A stretch of DNA of 34,322 bases from Bacteroidales bacterium (GTDB lineage: Bacteria > Bacteroidota > Bacteroidia > Bacteroidales > UBA10428). The DNA lies in NCBI GenBank assembly GCA_016926235.1, contig JAFGOZ010000091.1, positions 1 through 34,322 on the forward strand. Direction: 5' to 3'. This document shows positions 1 through 6,744 of the stretch, in pieces; the first letter of the stretch is position 1; every line of letters starts with the position of its first letter. The notes under the pieces were generated by a model that saw only the letters and a list, made by a program, of their open reading frames with translations, was not told the DNA's origin and ran no database searches. A program made the translations under genes and the position numbers.

Positions 1-54
1 ATGACACCACTAGAATTGAAAAAAGGTTTTTATAGCTGGATTGAAAAAATATAA
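1..54 (+). CDS. 3' end of an upstream cassette gene (partial)
   Basis: An open frame from the first base ends with TAA at 52-54, four bases before the first attC-like repeat. It reads MTPLELKKGFYSWIEKI, seventeen residues. The distance from stop to repeat matches the other cassettes, so this is probably the C-terminus of the preceding cassette gene cut by the window edge. The ATG at position 1 is probably an internal methionine. No family can be recognised from so short a tail. Confidence 0.45.
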   Translation: MTPLELKKGFYSWIEKI

Positions 55-58
55 CACC

Positions 59-190
59 CCATAACAGGACAATAAAATCAAGCCGTTTATGCGTTTATTA
101 ATGGAGTGAAGAACATGAAAGCAACATTACGTAAATCAACAAAAAGTAGTACATTTGAGAAACGGCCAGCTTTTATTGCAATCGTTTGTG
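59..190 (+). repeat. attC-like cassette recombination site 1
   Basis: The left end is CCATAAC (59-65), followed by an arm AATAAAATCAAGCCG. The right arm ACGGCCAGCTTTTATTGC is its imperfect inverted copy and leads to GTTTGTG (184-190). About 80 bp of conserved central sequence (GAACATGAAAGC, then AAAAAGTAGTACATTTGAG) lies between. It closes the partial upstream cassette. Confidence 0.78.
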
Positions 191-207
191 TTTAATATAA
201 AGAAACC

Positions 208-711
208 ATGAAAATAAGACTATTAATAATTATTTCAACCTTCTTTGTTTGTTTTTCAATTAACGGACAAGAAGATCAAGACCCTCTTTTATCAAAAGAT
301 GAGGTTTTAACTACAATTTATTGGATTAGAGATAATCCCCTTGAACCCTGGGATTCTGTATTTATCAAGAAATACAGTGCTGTTTTAAAATGGATAGTAT
401 TTACTAATCCGGAATTTCAATTTGATATTAAATGTATGACTGAATTCTTAAACAAATATCCTGAAACTAAAGATTATCCGTATTCTCAAGAGATTCCCTT
501 GATATATTCATTAGGACAATTAGCTTATGAGATTGAAAACAGCAAACAAGGTGATTTTGAAAACTCATGTTATTATGCAACCAGACTTATATTAAAATAT
601 TACCAAAATCTAGTATCAATAAATGAGAATAATAGGAATGCTCTTCTAGATAAGTATCAAAATTTTGAAAATAACGATAAATTAAAAAAATATATAAGCA
701 AAAAATACTAA
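208..711 (+). CDS. Cassette-borne secreted protein of unknown function
   Basis: The 167-residue product starts with a clear Sec signal peptide: basic MKIR, a hydrophobic stretch to about residue 18, and probable cleavage after the NGQ of residues 19-21. The mature part is acidic and helical-looking, with many Trp, Tyr and Asn residues and no cysteine cluster or catalytic motif that I recognise. The ATG lies 17 bp after the end of attC-like site 1. The stop is followed at once by a second, diverged attC-like site, so this is a one-gene cassette. No promoter is obvious in the short leader. Expression may depend on transcription from upstream cassettes or the integron promoter. Function unknown; export to the periplasm or surface is the only firm inference. 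Confidence 0.8.
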   Translation: MKIRLLIIISTFFVCFSINGQEDQDPLLSKDEVLTTIYWIRDNPLEPWDSVFIKKYSAVLKWIVFTNPEFQFDIKCMTEFLNKYPETKDYPYSQEIPLIYSLGQLAYEIENSKQGDFENSCYYATRLILKYYQNLVSINENNRNALLDKYQNFENNDKLKKYISKKY

Positions 712-712
712 A

Positions 713-842
713 CACAACAAACAATAAACCCAAGCCTAGCCTACGTTTCATAAGAAAATGAACAACAAAAAAGAAATATTTCGTAACTTAAGCAACAAAA
801 CGGTTGATGACATCGGCCAGTGTTTATTGTCGACCGTTTGGC
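713..842 (+). repeat. attC-like site 2, diverged type
   Basis: This site has the same plan but a different sequence. The left arm ACAATAAACCCAAGCC (721-736) is matched by the inverted right arm GGCCAGTGTTTATTGT (815-830), and the site ends GTTTGGC (836-842). The centre (about 740-812) does not match the central sequence of the other six sites. The left core is CACAAC (713-718). Confidence 0.65.
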
Positions 843-851
843 ACCAATATT

Positions 852-1415
852 ATGAAGACACTGCACTATAGTGACATATTGGTTGAAATAGTAAATGATG
901 AGTTATTTGATATAGATTCATCAGACAACAATTTTAATTATGATTTTGTATACCGTGATACCGAATCTTCAGAATACAAACCAAGTTCAAAACATGGTGT
1001 GATTCTAAAAAAGAATGAGACGACTATTAAAAGTGCTATTCTTTGTGCAGTTGGAGGAGCAACAGGTATTCAAGATACTTCAGCAATAGTAGATGATGAT
1101 AAATTGTTGATTTGTGTTTCAAATAAAATATTTTGTTTATCGTTACCAGTCTTAGAATTAGATTGGATTATTAATCCAGATTGGGCTACATGCTTTCAAA
1201 TATTTAAAACTAATTATGGATATCTGATTCATGGAGAGACTGAGATAAGTATGATTGATAAATTAGGTAAAATAATTTGGTCATTTGGTGGAGCTGATAT
1301 CTTTGTAGATCCAGATGGTAACGATGTGATTGAATTGAATGAAAAATATATTAATTTAATCGATTGGACTGGACAAAAATATAAGATTGATTATAAAGGG
1401 AAAGAAATTAAATAA
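852..1415 (+). CDS. Cassette-borne soluble protein of unknown function
   Basis: I place the start at ATG 852 (MKTLHYSDI, 187 residues), ten bases after the end of attC-like site 2. The frame stays open upstream to 804, but that start would lie inside the recombination site. There is no signal peptide or membrane segment. The sequence is beta-rich, with spaced segments such as DKLLICVSNKIFCLSLP, GYLIHGETEISMIDKLG and KIIWSFGGADIFV. They resemble blades of a small PQQ/propeller-like sheet protein, but I cannot assign a family. It is a one-gene cassette followed eight bases later by attC-like site 3. No promoter is clear. Confidence 0.75.
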   Translation: MKTLHYSDILVEIVNDELFDIDSSDNNFNYDFVYRDTESSEYKPSSKHGVILKKNETTIKSAILCAVGGATGIQDTSAIVDDDKLLICVSNKIFCLSLPVLELDWIINPDWATCFQIFKTNYGYLIHGETEISMIDKLGKIIWSFGGADIFVDPDGNDVIELNEKYINLIDWTGQKYKIDYKGKEIK

Positions 1416-1422
1416 ATACTGG

Positions 1423-1554
1423 TGCCAACAGGCCAATAAAATCAAGCCGTTTAAGCGTTTCTTAACGAAGATAAGAACATGAGAGTGACATTACGTAAAC
1501 CAAGAAAAAGTAGTACATTTAACAAACGGCCAGCTTTTATTGCAAACGTTTGGC
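1423..1554 (+). repeat. attC-like cassette recombination site 3
   Basis: The left core TGCCAAC (1423-1429) is followed by the arm AGGCCAATAAAATCAAGCCG. The right arm ACGGCCAGCTTTTATTGC ends in ACGTTTGGC, with GTTTGGC at 1548-1554. The central sequence is nearly identical to that of sites 1, 4, 6 and 7. Confidence 0.8.
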
Positions 1555-1562
1555 AAATATAA

Positions 1563-2321
1563 ATGAAAACAAGCGATAAAATAAGTTTTGGTGCATTACT
1601 AGTAGCATTAGTATCACTTAGTTTGGCATGGATTTCTACTGTTAAATCATGCAAATCAAGTGATGAATTACAAAAAACAAACGAACGGATTACAGCTATA
1701 GAGTACAGGCCAAGAATTAGATTTTACAATCCAATTGTTACTTCAATTCAGCTCAATATTGATTCACTTCCACCAAAAACAACTACAAATATTAAAGATA
1801 GCATTGGGGACGTTGAAGCGCAGATTACATTAAAGCTAAGATTGAGTTATAAGAATATTGGGAATAGTACAGCAAAAATGATAGCATTTTATCTTACGGA
1901 TACTATCTCAGAAAAGCAATCCATAAAGGATATTATGTTTTCACCAAGTAAAGTTTTATTTAATAAAAATGATAAGATCAAAATACCACATTCATTGGAA
2001 GAATTAACTTTTCTAGATACATCATACATCGAAATTGAACGCAAAATAATGTATATTTCAAATAATAGATTTACAATACACTTATTAGCGTATTATCAGA
2101 ATGAATTGGGAGACTATTATGACACATATTATTGGATTAATTTTAAAACTTCAACTTTATTAATCCCCAATCCTGAGTACTCAGAAGAGGAATTCAAAAA
2201 ATTTATCCAAAACCATAGTAATGAAATAGTAAAAGTTGCTGAACTATATGACGAGAATAATTACTCAACGGTTTATACTGAAGAAGAAAGTCTTAAACTT
2301 ATTAATTTATTTGATAATTAA
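1563..2321 (+). CDS. Cassette-borne membrane-anchored protein of unknown function
   Basis: This 252-residue protein has one N-terminal hydrophobic helix (about residues 9-26, ISFGALLVALVSLSLAW) with a short cytoplasmic start, so it is probably a bitopic membrane protein with an outward C-terminal domain. A short coiled-coil-like stretch (SSDELQKTNERITAIE) follows. After it comes a beta-rich domain containing LRLSYKNIGNSTAKMIAFYL, like the Ig-like domains of some bacterial membrane proteins. I recognise no enzyme motif. The ATG is eight bases after attC-like site 3. The group II intron begins five bases after the stop, so this gene is intact but separated from its own attC-like site (4358-4489) by about 2 kb of intron. 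Confidence 0.78.
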   Translation: MKTSDKISFGALLVALVSLSLAWISTVKSCKSSDELQKTNERITAIEYRPRIRFYNPIVTSIQLNIDSLPPKTTTNIKDSIGDVEAQITLKLRLSYKNIGNSTAKMIAFYLTDTISEKQSIKDIMFSPSKVLFNKNDKIKIPHSLEELTFLDTSYIEIERKIMYISNNRFTIHLLAYYQNELGDYYDTYYWINFKTSTLLIPNPEYSEEEFKKFIQNHSNEIVKVAELYDENNYSTVYTEEESLKLINLFDN

Positions 2322-2326
2322 AAATT

Positions 2327-2402
2327 GTCGAGTAGGTAAAGGGGAGTCTCACCCCTAAACCTCTCACAGAACCGTACGTGAACCTCTCGATTCATTCGGC
2401 TC
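2327..2402 (-). ncRNA. Group II intron domains V and VI
   Basis: Reading the minus strand from 2402, the 34-nt domain V begins GAGCCG, has a GAGA tetraloop inside AAUC/GGUU, and closes with CGGUUC at 2369. It carries the catalytic AGC triad. A GC-rich hairpin with arms AGGGG and CCCCT and a following UUUACC fits domain VI with its branch-point A. The RNA ends near CUACUCGAC. This catalytic core looks complete. Confidence 0.85.
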
Positions 2403-2418
2403 TTCATGACAAAGACTA

Positions 2419-3678
2419 TCAAGGCATGAAACCGTGTTGCCAATGCACAAACATGTTCGGATAGCTTTCGGCTATTCCCCGAAGGTATTTGTAGGCATTG
2501 TACCAATGGCGACGCCTGAATTTTCGATACTTGTTGCGCACCCATTTTACCAAACGCATATTAATGACCCGGAAAAGTCTCCTTAACTCGGATTTTCGGA
2601 ATTTGGAATAGTAGTTTATCCAACCTCGTATCTGGGTGTTGATAAGCTCTGCTATTCTGCTCAATGGAAAATGGACCCAACGATGAATTTTTCTTTTAAG
2701 AATCTCATCACTAATACGGGCTATGTTCCGTTGACTTATGGCAGGCGTGAAACCCAGTTTGAGTTTGCCATGCATCTTTGAGATGCGTGGTTTGAAGGTA
2801 AAACCTAAGAAGTCAAATTTCTGATAGTAAACCTTGAACGGTGGTTGCTTCTTTTGGTTTCGGCGACAGTAGACGATTTTGGATTTCTCCCTGTTTAGTT
2901 CCAGTTTGCAATCCTTCATTCGTTTTGTTATCGCTTCCAAAAGTCGCAATGCCTGTTTGATATGTTGGCAATGTACCACGATGTCATCAGCGTATCGCTC
3001 AAATACTACATCAGGGTAGTACTTCTTTATCCATTTATCAAACACTATGTCGAGAAAAATGTTCGCCAGTATAGGGCTGATTACTCCGCCCTGTGGTGTT
3101 CCTTTTCCCTGATTTGGTTTGAATGTTCCATCAGGTAGCTGTACAAGTGCTTTTAGCCAACGCTCACAATACATCAAGACATGTTTCTTGTCTGTATAAT
3201 GGCGCAGTCCTTTCATTAGCAACTCATGGTCTATGTTATCGAAGAAACCTTTGATGTCCAAGTCTATCACCCAGCTGTATTTCATACAGTTTATTCGGCA
3301 TTGCTCTAAAGCCTCGTGTGCCGATTTGTTTGGTCGGTAACCAAACGAGTTTGGACTGAACAGGCTGTCAATGTCATTTTCCAGTTCTGTTGCTATGACC
3401 TGTTGTGCTACCCTATCCACTACGGTAGGTATTCCCAATGCCCTTTTCTTTCCGTTTGGCTTGGGTATTAATGTCTGACGGACTGGTTTGGGAAAGTAAC
3501 TCCCACTTGCCATCCTGTTCCACAATGGGTACAGGTACTTGCGTTTGTTGCTATCCACTTGTGCAATGGTAATTTTATCTACCCCTGCTTTTCCGCCATT
3601 GGTTCTCACTCTTTTGAAAGCCTCCATTACCTGCAACCTTGTTATCGGTTGCGTCTTCTGTTCTTCTAAAAAAATCAT
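2419..3678 (-). CDS. ltrA: Group II intron reverse transcriptase/maturase
   Basis: The 419-residue intron-encoded protein copies spliced-in intron RNA into DNA and assists its splicing. Reverse-transcriptase blocks are in order: IPKPNGKKRALGIPTVVDRV (about 72-91), SFGYRPNKSAHEAL (about 111-124), catalytic D141 in DIKGFF, GTPQGGVISPILANIFLD (about 193-210) and YADD at 229-232. The maturase/X domain follows (about 290-400), including RGWINYYSKFRKSEL. There is no HNH endonuclease domain; the protein ends just after the thumb/X region, as in endonuclease-lacking bacterial classes. The ORF lies in intron domain IV and is read opposite to the surrounding cassette genes. The start ATG at 3678 is preceded by TTAAGG. 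Subclass is undetermined. Confidence 0.95.
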   Translation of the reverse strand: MIFLEEQKTQPITRLQVMEAFKRVRTNGGKAGVDKITIAQVDSNKRKYLYPLWNRMASGSYFPKPVRQTLIPKPNGKKRALGIPTVVDRVAQQVIATELENDIDSLFSPNSFGYRPNKSAHEALEQCRINCMKYSWVIDLDIKGFFDNIDHELLMKGLRHYTDKKHVLMYCERWLKALVQLPDGTFKPNQGKGTPQGGVISPILANIFLDIVFDKWIKKYYPDVVFERYADDIVVHCQHIKQALRLLEAITKRMKDCKLELNREKSKIVYCRRNQKKQPPFKVYYQKFDFLGFTFKPRISKMHGKLKLGFTPAISQRNIARISDEILKRKIHRWVHFPLSRIAELINTQIRGWINYYSKFRKSELRRLFRVINMRLVKWVRNKYRKFRRRHWYNAYKYLRGIAESYPNMFVHWQHGFMP

Positions 3679-4357
3679 CCTTAAATCAATTTAAGTTGTT
3701 ATACATAATAAGAACCTGTCATGTGAAGCCCTTCGCTTGTAGGGTCATTACTCCTACTCTCTTGGATATTTTCGCTACTACGGCTTCATCCGCCCCAGTA
3801 CTGTCCATTGCTACTTTTGGCATTTCCTTACAGGTTCTCTGCCGTTTCGCTTATCATTACAGTCCTGGTTCTCCTGTTCCTTATCAGAGCCCAATCAGAG
3901 GTCTTGCCACCTTTATGCCGTGGAGTGCATAACCAGTAATCAGGTTTCCGTTATGCTTTGTCTCTTGGGGTCGCAGTCCCCCTTGATTTTACTTCAGTAA
4001 ATGTTATTTTCGACACCTCGATAGTGGTTCATTCTCATTCAACTCCTCTGTTCATACCATACAACTGGTAATCGTACAACTGATTCCAATTGCTTTAACC
4101 ATGTCGTTCAGCACCAATACTCTTAATATCAGCACCACATGGCGGTTTGACAAATACGCCTGAACATCTTTGTCGATAGTCCAATTCTTAACTGTGTTCT
4201 CTTTCGTGAGGCCTCTGATTTCAACCATGTTGTATTTGGTATCAGCTCGTTTCTGAAAATTCAGTTAAGCCTATCATCTCTGATAAAGTTGTGTTACCAT
4301 TTTCAAAGAACTTTTAAGTATATTTGTATCCTATGGTAACGCAGGACACACAACTAG

Positions 4358-4489
4358 GCCTAACAGGCCAATAAAATCAAGCCGTTTAAGCGTTCTTTAA
4401 CGATGTGAAGAACATGAGAGCGACATTAAGTATATCAAGAAAAAGTAGTACATTTGAGAAACGGCCAGCTTTTATTGCAAACGTTTGCC
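4358..4489 (+). repeat. attC-like cassette recombination site 4
   Basis: The left core GCCTAAC (4358-4364) fits RYYYAAC exactly, followed by the conserved AGGCCAATAAAATCAAGCCG arm. The right arm runs to GTTTGCC (4483-4489). It originally belonged to the gene at 1563-2321; the group II intron now separates them. Confidence 0.8.
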
Positions 4490-4543
4490 AACCATACTAA
4501 AAACTAACCACATAAAAAAGTTCCCAAATTGAGAATTTTATTG

Positions 4544-4551
4544 TATATTTG
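4544..4551 (+). promoter_or_regulatory. Bacteroidota -7 box for the higBA cassette
   Basis: TATATTTG fits the TAnnTTTG -7 consensus and lies 20 bp before the higB ATG, inside the cassette. A TTG at 4529-4531 is closer than the usual -33 spacing, so the upstream element is uncertain. This would let the module be expressed wherever it sits in the array. Confidence 0.5.
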
Positions 4552-4570
4552 TACCATGATTGAATAATAA

Positions 4571-4867
4571 ATGGAGAGAATTTTTTCAAAAAGTACATTA
4601 AGAGAATATTGGGAAAAACATTCTGATTCAGAACAATATCTTAAGACATGGTATGATACTGCAATGAATGCAGACTGGAGAACTCCCAATGATGTAAAAC
4701 AGACTTATGCAAATGCAAGTATTTTAAAAGATAGTAGGATAGTATTCAATATCAAAGGTAATTCATATAGACTTGTAGCTAAGTTTAATTTTGAGAAACA
4801 ATGGATTTTCATAAGATTTATAGGGACTCATGATGAATACGGCAGGATTGATGCAAATACGATATAA
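4571..4867 (+). CDS. higB: HigB-family type II toxin, mRNA interferase
   Basis: The 98-residue basic protein matches the HigB toxin branch of the RelE superfamily: a helical N-terminus (STLREYWEKHSDSEQYLKTWY), a central DWRTPNDVKQTYANASIL block, then VFNIKGNSYRLVAKFNFEKQWIFIRFIGTHDEYGRID. The NxYRLV and IRFIGTHxEY strands are the family hallmarks and belong to the ribosome-dependent nuclease fold. Such toxins cleave mRNA during translation and are neutralised by HigA. The gene comes first in the pair, the inverted order typical of higBA, and the antitoxin gene starts 18 bp later. A -7 box lies 20 bp upstream. The pair forms one cassette between attC-like sites 4 and 5. Confidence 0.88.
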   Translation: MERIFSKSTLREYWEKHSDSEQYLKTWYDTAMNADWRTPNDVKQTYANASILKDSRIVFNIKGNSYRLVAKFNFEKQWIFIRFIGTHDEYGRIDANTI

Positions 4868-4885
4868 ACATTAAAATATAGTGAC

Positions 4886-5254
4886 ATGAATATAAAACCG
4901 ATAAAAACAGAAGCCGATTATAGAGAGGCATTAAAGAGATTAGAAATTATCTTTGATGCAGTGATTGGAACATCTGAAAGTGATGAAGCAGACATACTTG
5001 GATTATTGATTGATGAATATGAAAAGAAACATTATCCAATTGAAGCGCCAGATCCAATTGAAGCAATAAAGATTAGAATGGAAGAAATGCACTTAAAACA
5101 GATTGATTTAGTCGATGCAATTGGAGGTAAAAGTAGAGTCTCCGAGATTTTAAACCGCAAACGAAAATTAACTGTCGATATGATTCGAAACTTGAATAGA
5201 AGATTAAGTTTATCTCCAGGACTTTTAATAAGAGATTATCAACTAGCAAGATAA
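4886..5254 (+). CDS. higA: HigA-family antitoxin with HTH domain
   Basis: The 122-residue protein has an acidic helical N-terminal part (residues 1-55, EADYREALKRLEIIFDA) that probably binds HigB. An HTH domain of the XRE/HigA type follows at about 60-115 (EAIKIRMEEMHLKQIDLVDA, then KSRVSEILNRKRKLTVDMIRNL). That domain would bind the module's promoter and autorepress it. The partner toxin lies 18 bp upstream. The stop is followed 11 bp later by attC-like site 5, so toxin and antitoxin move as one unit. Function is well supported by family and gene order. Confidence 0.88.
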   Translation: MNIKPIKTEADYREALKRLEIIFDAVIGTSESDEADILGLLIDEYEKKHYPIEAPDPIEAIKIRMEEMHLKQIDLVDAIGGKSRVSEILNRKRKLTVDMIRNLNRRLSLSPGLLIRDYQLAR

Positions 5255-5265
5255 AAAAGTACAAT

Positions 5266-5428
5266 TGGCAACAGGACAATAAAATCATGCCGTAGCAGCG
5301 TTTATTAACGGAGTGCACTTCGACTGCGCTCAGTGACCAGAACATGAAAGCGACATTACGTAAACCAGGGAAAAGTAGTACATCCCGATTCTCGGGACAG
5401 CCAGCTTTTATTGCTGTCGTTTAGTGGC
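5266..5428 (+). repeat. attC-like site 5 carrying two extra palindromes
   Basis: The left core TGGCAAC (5266-5272) and the right end GTTTAGTGGC (5419-5428) bracket a site about 30 bp longer than its relatives. Compared with site 1, a CACTTCGACTGCGCTCAGTG element (5316-5335) sits after GGAGTG. The usual TTGAGAAACGG before CCAGC is replaced by a perfect hairpin, TCCCGA-TTC-TCGGGA (5383-5397). Outer arms remain recognisable. Confidence 0.75.
5316..5335. repeat. Short REP-like insertion inside attC-like site 5
   Basis: CACTTCGACTGCGCTCAGTG has CACT/AGTG ends and is absent from the other six sites at this position. Its GC-rich sequence contrasts with the host site. It resembles short dispersed palindromic elements of bacterial genomes, an assignment I make from memory only. 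Confidence 0.45.
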
Positions 5429-5476
5429 AAGCAAAAAAAACACAGTGCCAAATTGGAGATTGACGTAATGATTTTG

Positions 5477-5484
5477 TATTTTTG
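5477..5484 (+). promoter_or_regulatory. Bacteroidota promoter for the UPF0175/PIN cassette
   Basis: TATTTTTG fits TAnnTTTG and lies 10 bp before the first ATG of the antitoxin gene. A TTGG at 5453-5456 is about 20 bp upstream, close to the expected -33 spacing. The predicted transcript would have almost no leader before the first ATG (5494); the second ATG (5500) leaves slightly more room. Confidence 0.5.
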
Positions 5485-5493
5485 AGAAAATAA

Positions 5494-5727
5494 ATGATTA
5501 TGAGAACAATTCAACTAAATATACCTGATAGCGTTGATTTGAAAGATTATGATTTTTCAATGATAGTTGCTGCAAAATTATATGAAGATGCAAAACTTTC
5601 GGCTGGACAAGCAGCTGAAATAGTTGGGTTATCTAAAAGAGCATTTATTGAGATGTTGGGAAAATACGGTGTTTCTGTTTTTAGTTCATCGATCTCTGAT
5701 TTACATTCTGATATAGCAAATGCCTAA
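5494..5727 (+). CDS. UPF0175-family antitoxin
   Basis: The 77-residue protein has the UPF0175 pattern: a short beta start (TIQLNIPDSV), then AAKLYEDAKLSAGQAAEIVGLSKRAFIEMLGKYGVSVF, which contains the helix-turn-helix core AGQAAEIVGLSKRAFIEML. This family pairs with DUF3368/PIN toxins as antitoxin and probable autorepressor. The gene overlaps the downstream PIN gene by eight bases, indicating translational coupling. Two in-frame ATGs (5494 and 5500) are both possible starts; a promoter-like TATTTTTG lies just upstream. The pair sits between attC-like sites 5 and 6. Confidence 0.85.
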   Translation: MIMRTIQLNIPDSVDLKDYDFSMIVAAKLYEDAKLSAGQAAEIVGLSKRAFIEMLGKYGVSVFSSSISDLHSDIANA

Positions 5728-6175
5728 GATTGTTATTTCAGATACCAGCACTTTGATACTTTTTCAAAAGATTGATGAGTTTAATCTTTTGCAGAAAGTA
5801 TATGGTGAATTGATAACTACACCAGAGATTGCAGAGGAATTTGGTGAAGAATTACCAAATTGGATTAAAATTCAAGCTGTTTCTGATAAAAAATATCAGG
5901 ATTTTCTAGAAACCCAGATTGATTATGGAGAAGCAAGTGCAATTGCTTTAGCTACACAATTTAATGATGTACTGTTACTACTTGATGATTTAAAGGCTCG
6001 GAAATTAGCAACCGATTTAAAATTTAAGATAACAGGAACTCTTGGTGTGATCCATCGGGCAAAACAAATGTCGATTATTGACAAAGTTAAGCCTTTAATT
6101 GAAAAATTATTATTAACTGATTTTCGAATAGCTGACAATATCATAGATGAGATTTTAAAATTGAACAAAGAATAG
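5720..6175 (+). CDS. PIN-domain (DUF3368-type) toxin, probable RNase
   Basis: The 151-residue protein has a PIN-nuclease layout: D8 in VISDTSTLI, acidic residues E39/E40 in TPEIAEEF, E71 in DYGEASAIALA and D89/D90 in LLLLDDLKAR. These four acidic positions bind metal in PIN RNases. The GTLGVIHRAKQMSIID stretch near residues 110-125 is characteristic of the DUF3368 toxin group. Its start overlaps the antitoxin's end by eight bases. The target RNA cannot be told from sequence. The stop lies nine bases before attC-like site 6. Confidence 0.86.
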   Translation: MPKIVISDTSTLILFQKIDEFNLLQKVYGELITTPEIAEEFGEELPNWIKIQAVSDKKYQDFLETQIDYGEASAIALATQFNDVLLLLDDLKARKLATDLKFKITGTLGVIHRAKQMSIIDKVKPLIEKLLLTDFRIADNIIDEILKLNKE

Positions 6176-6184
6176 ATTGCCAGC

Positions 6185-6317
6185 GCCCAACAGGCCAATA
6201 AAATCAAGCCGTTCAAGCGTTTCTTAACGAAGAGAAGAACATGAGAGCGACATTACGTAAATCAACAAAAAGTAGTACATTTGAGAAACGGCCAGCTTTT
6301 ATTGCAGTCGTTTTAGC
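6185..6317 (+). repeat. attC-like cassette recombination site 6
   Basis: The left core GCCCAAC (6185-6191) fits RYYYAAC exactly and leads into the conserved arm. The right end is GTTTTAGC (6310-6317). The central sequence (GAGAGCGACATTACGTAAA, AAAAAGTAGTACATTTGAG) is standard for this array. Confidence 0.8.
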
Positions 6318-6374
6318 AACCATAGGTACGGATCAAAAAACTAGAAAATGTTTCCATATATTAGAACTTTTTAT

Positions 6375-6382
6375 TAATTTTG
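6375..6382 (+). promoter_or_regulatory. Bacteroidota promoter for the RelE/XRE cassette
   Basis: TAATTTTG fits the -7 consensus and lies 18 bp before the toxin ATG. A TTT at 6351-6353 is about 21 bp upstream, near the expected -33 distance. It sits inside the cassette, so the module probably has its own promoter. Confidence 0.45.
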
Positions 6383-6399
6383 TATTGATAAAAAAATGA

Positions 6400-6744
6400 A
6401 TGAAACATAAATTTGATATCATTTTGCTTGGAGAGGTCTGGGATTTACTAGATTCGATTGATGAAAAGTCAAGAGGTAAAATTCTTTACAACATTGATAA
6501 AGCAAGATATGTAAATGACCCAGAATTATTCAAGAAACTTGACGAATTGATCTGGGAGTTTCGAACAAAATATAAAAAGACTTATTATAGATTGTTATCA
6601 TTTTGGGATAAAACTGACAAAACAGAAACTTTTGTAGTTGCTACTCATGGGATTATCAAAAAGACTGAAAAAATTCCAAAAGCAGAGATTGAAAAAGCAA
6701 AAGCGATTATGAAACAGTATTTTAAGCAAAAACTTAAAAAATGA
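6400..6744 (+). CDS. RelE/Gp49-like type II toxin
   Basis: The 114-residue basic protein fits the phage-Gp49/RelE-like toxin group. It has an N-terminal helical pair (EVWDLLDSIDEKSRGKILYNI), the DELIWEFRTKYKKTYYRLLSFWD strand block, VVATHGIIKKTEKIPKAEIE, and a C-terminal lysine-rich helix. The IWEFR, YRLL and H-G-x-x-KKT-x-K-x-P motifs are the usual signature. ATG 6400 is chosen because the ATG four bases earlier hits a stop after four codons. The antitoxin gene overlaps by four bases (ATGA), so translation is coupled. These toxins are generally ribosome-dependent mRNA nucleases; the exact activity here is inferred. Confidence 0.86.
   Translation: MKHKFDIILLGEVWDLLDSIDEKSRGKILYNIDKARYVNDPELFKKLDELIWEFRTKYKKTYYRLLSFWDKTDKTETFVVATHGIIKKTEKIPKAEIEKAKAIMKQYFKQKLKK

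Larger units (their letters stand above)
2327..4351 (-). mobile_element. Group II intron inserted beside an attC-like site
   Basis: On the minus strand the element begins GTGTGTCCTGCG at 4351, matching the GUGYG 5' consensus of group II introns. An RNA-only region of about 670 bp (4351-3679, domains I-III plus the start of IV) follows, then the maturase ORF (3678-2419), domain V (2402-2369) and a domain VI hairpin ending CTACTCGAC at 2327. Ends may be off by a few bases. It lies between a cassette gene stop (2321) and the left core of attC-like site 4 (4358), opposite to the cassette genes. Its 5' exon on the minus strand is therefore the foldable bottom strand of the attC-like site. ORF and domain V look intact, so it may be mobile. 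The long 3679-4351 stretch holds no gene other than intron RNA. Confidence 0.88.

Noticed and set aside
804..851. Upstream start for the second cassette gene
   Set aside because: It lies inside attC-like site 2; ATG 852 fits the distance between site end and start seen in other cassettes.
1451..1654. Minus-strand frame of 67 codons
   Set aside because: It covers attC-like site 3 and the start of the next cassette gene and is a by-product of the conserved repeat sequence.
2419..3678. Reverse transcriptase as a retron or diversity-generating retroelement
   Set aside because: It has a maturase/X domain, a GUGYG-type 5' end and a 34-nt domain V, which identify a group II intron; no template/variable repeat or msr-msd structure was seen.
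3639..3932. Open + frame of 97 codons
   Set aside because: It lies on the antisense strand of the intron RNA and maturase start and has no family features.
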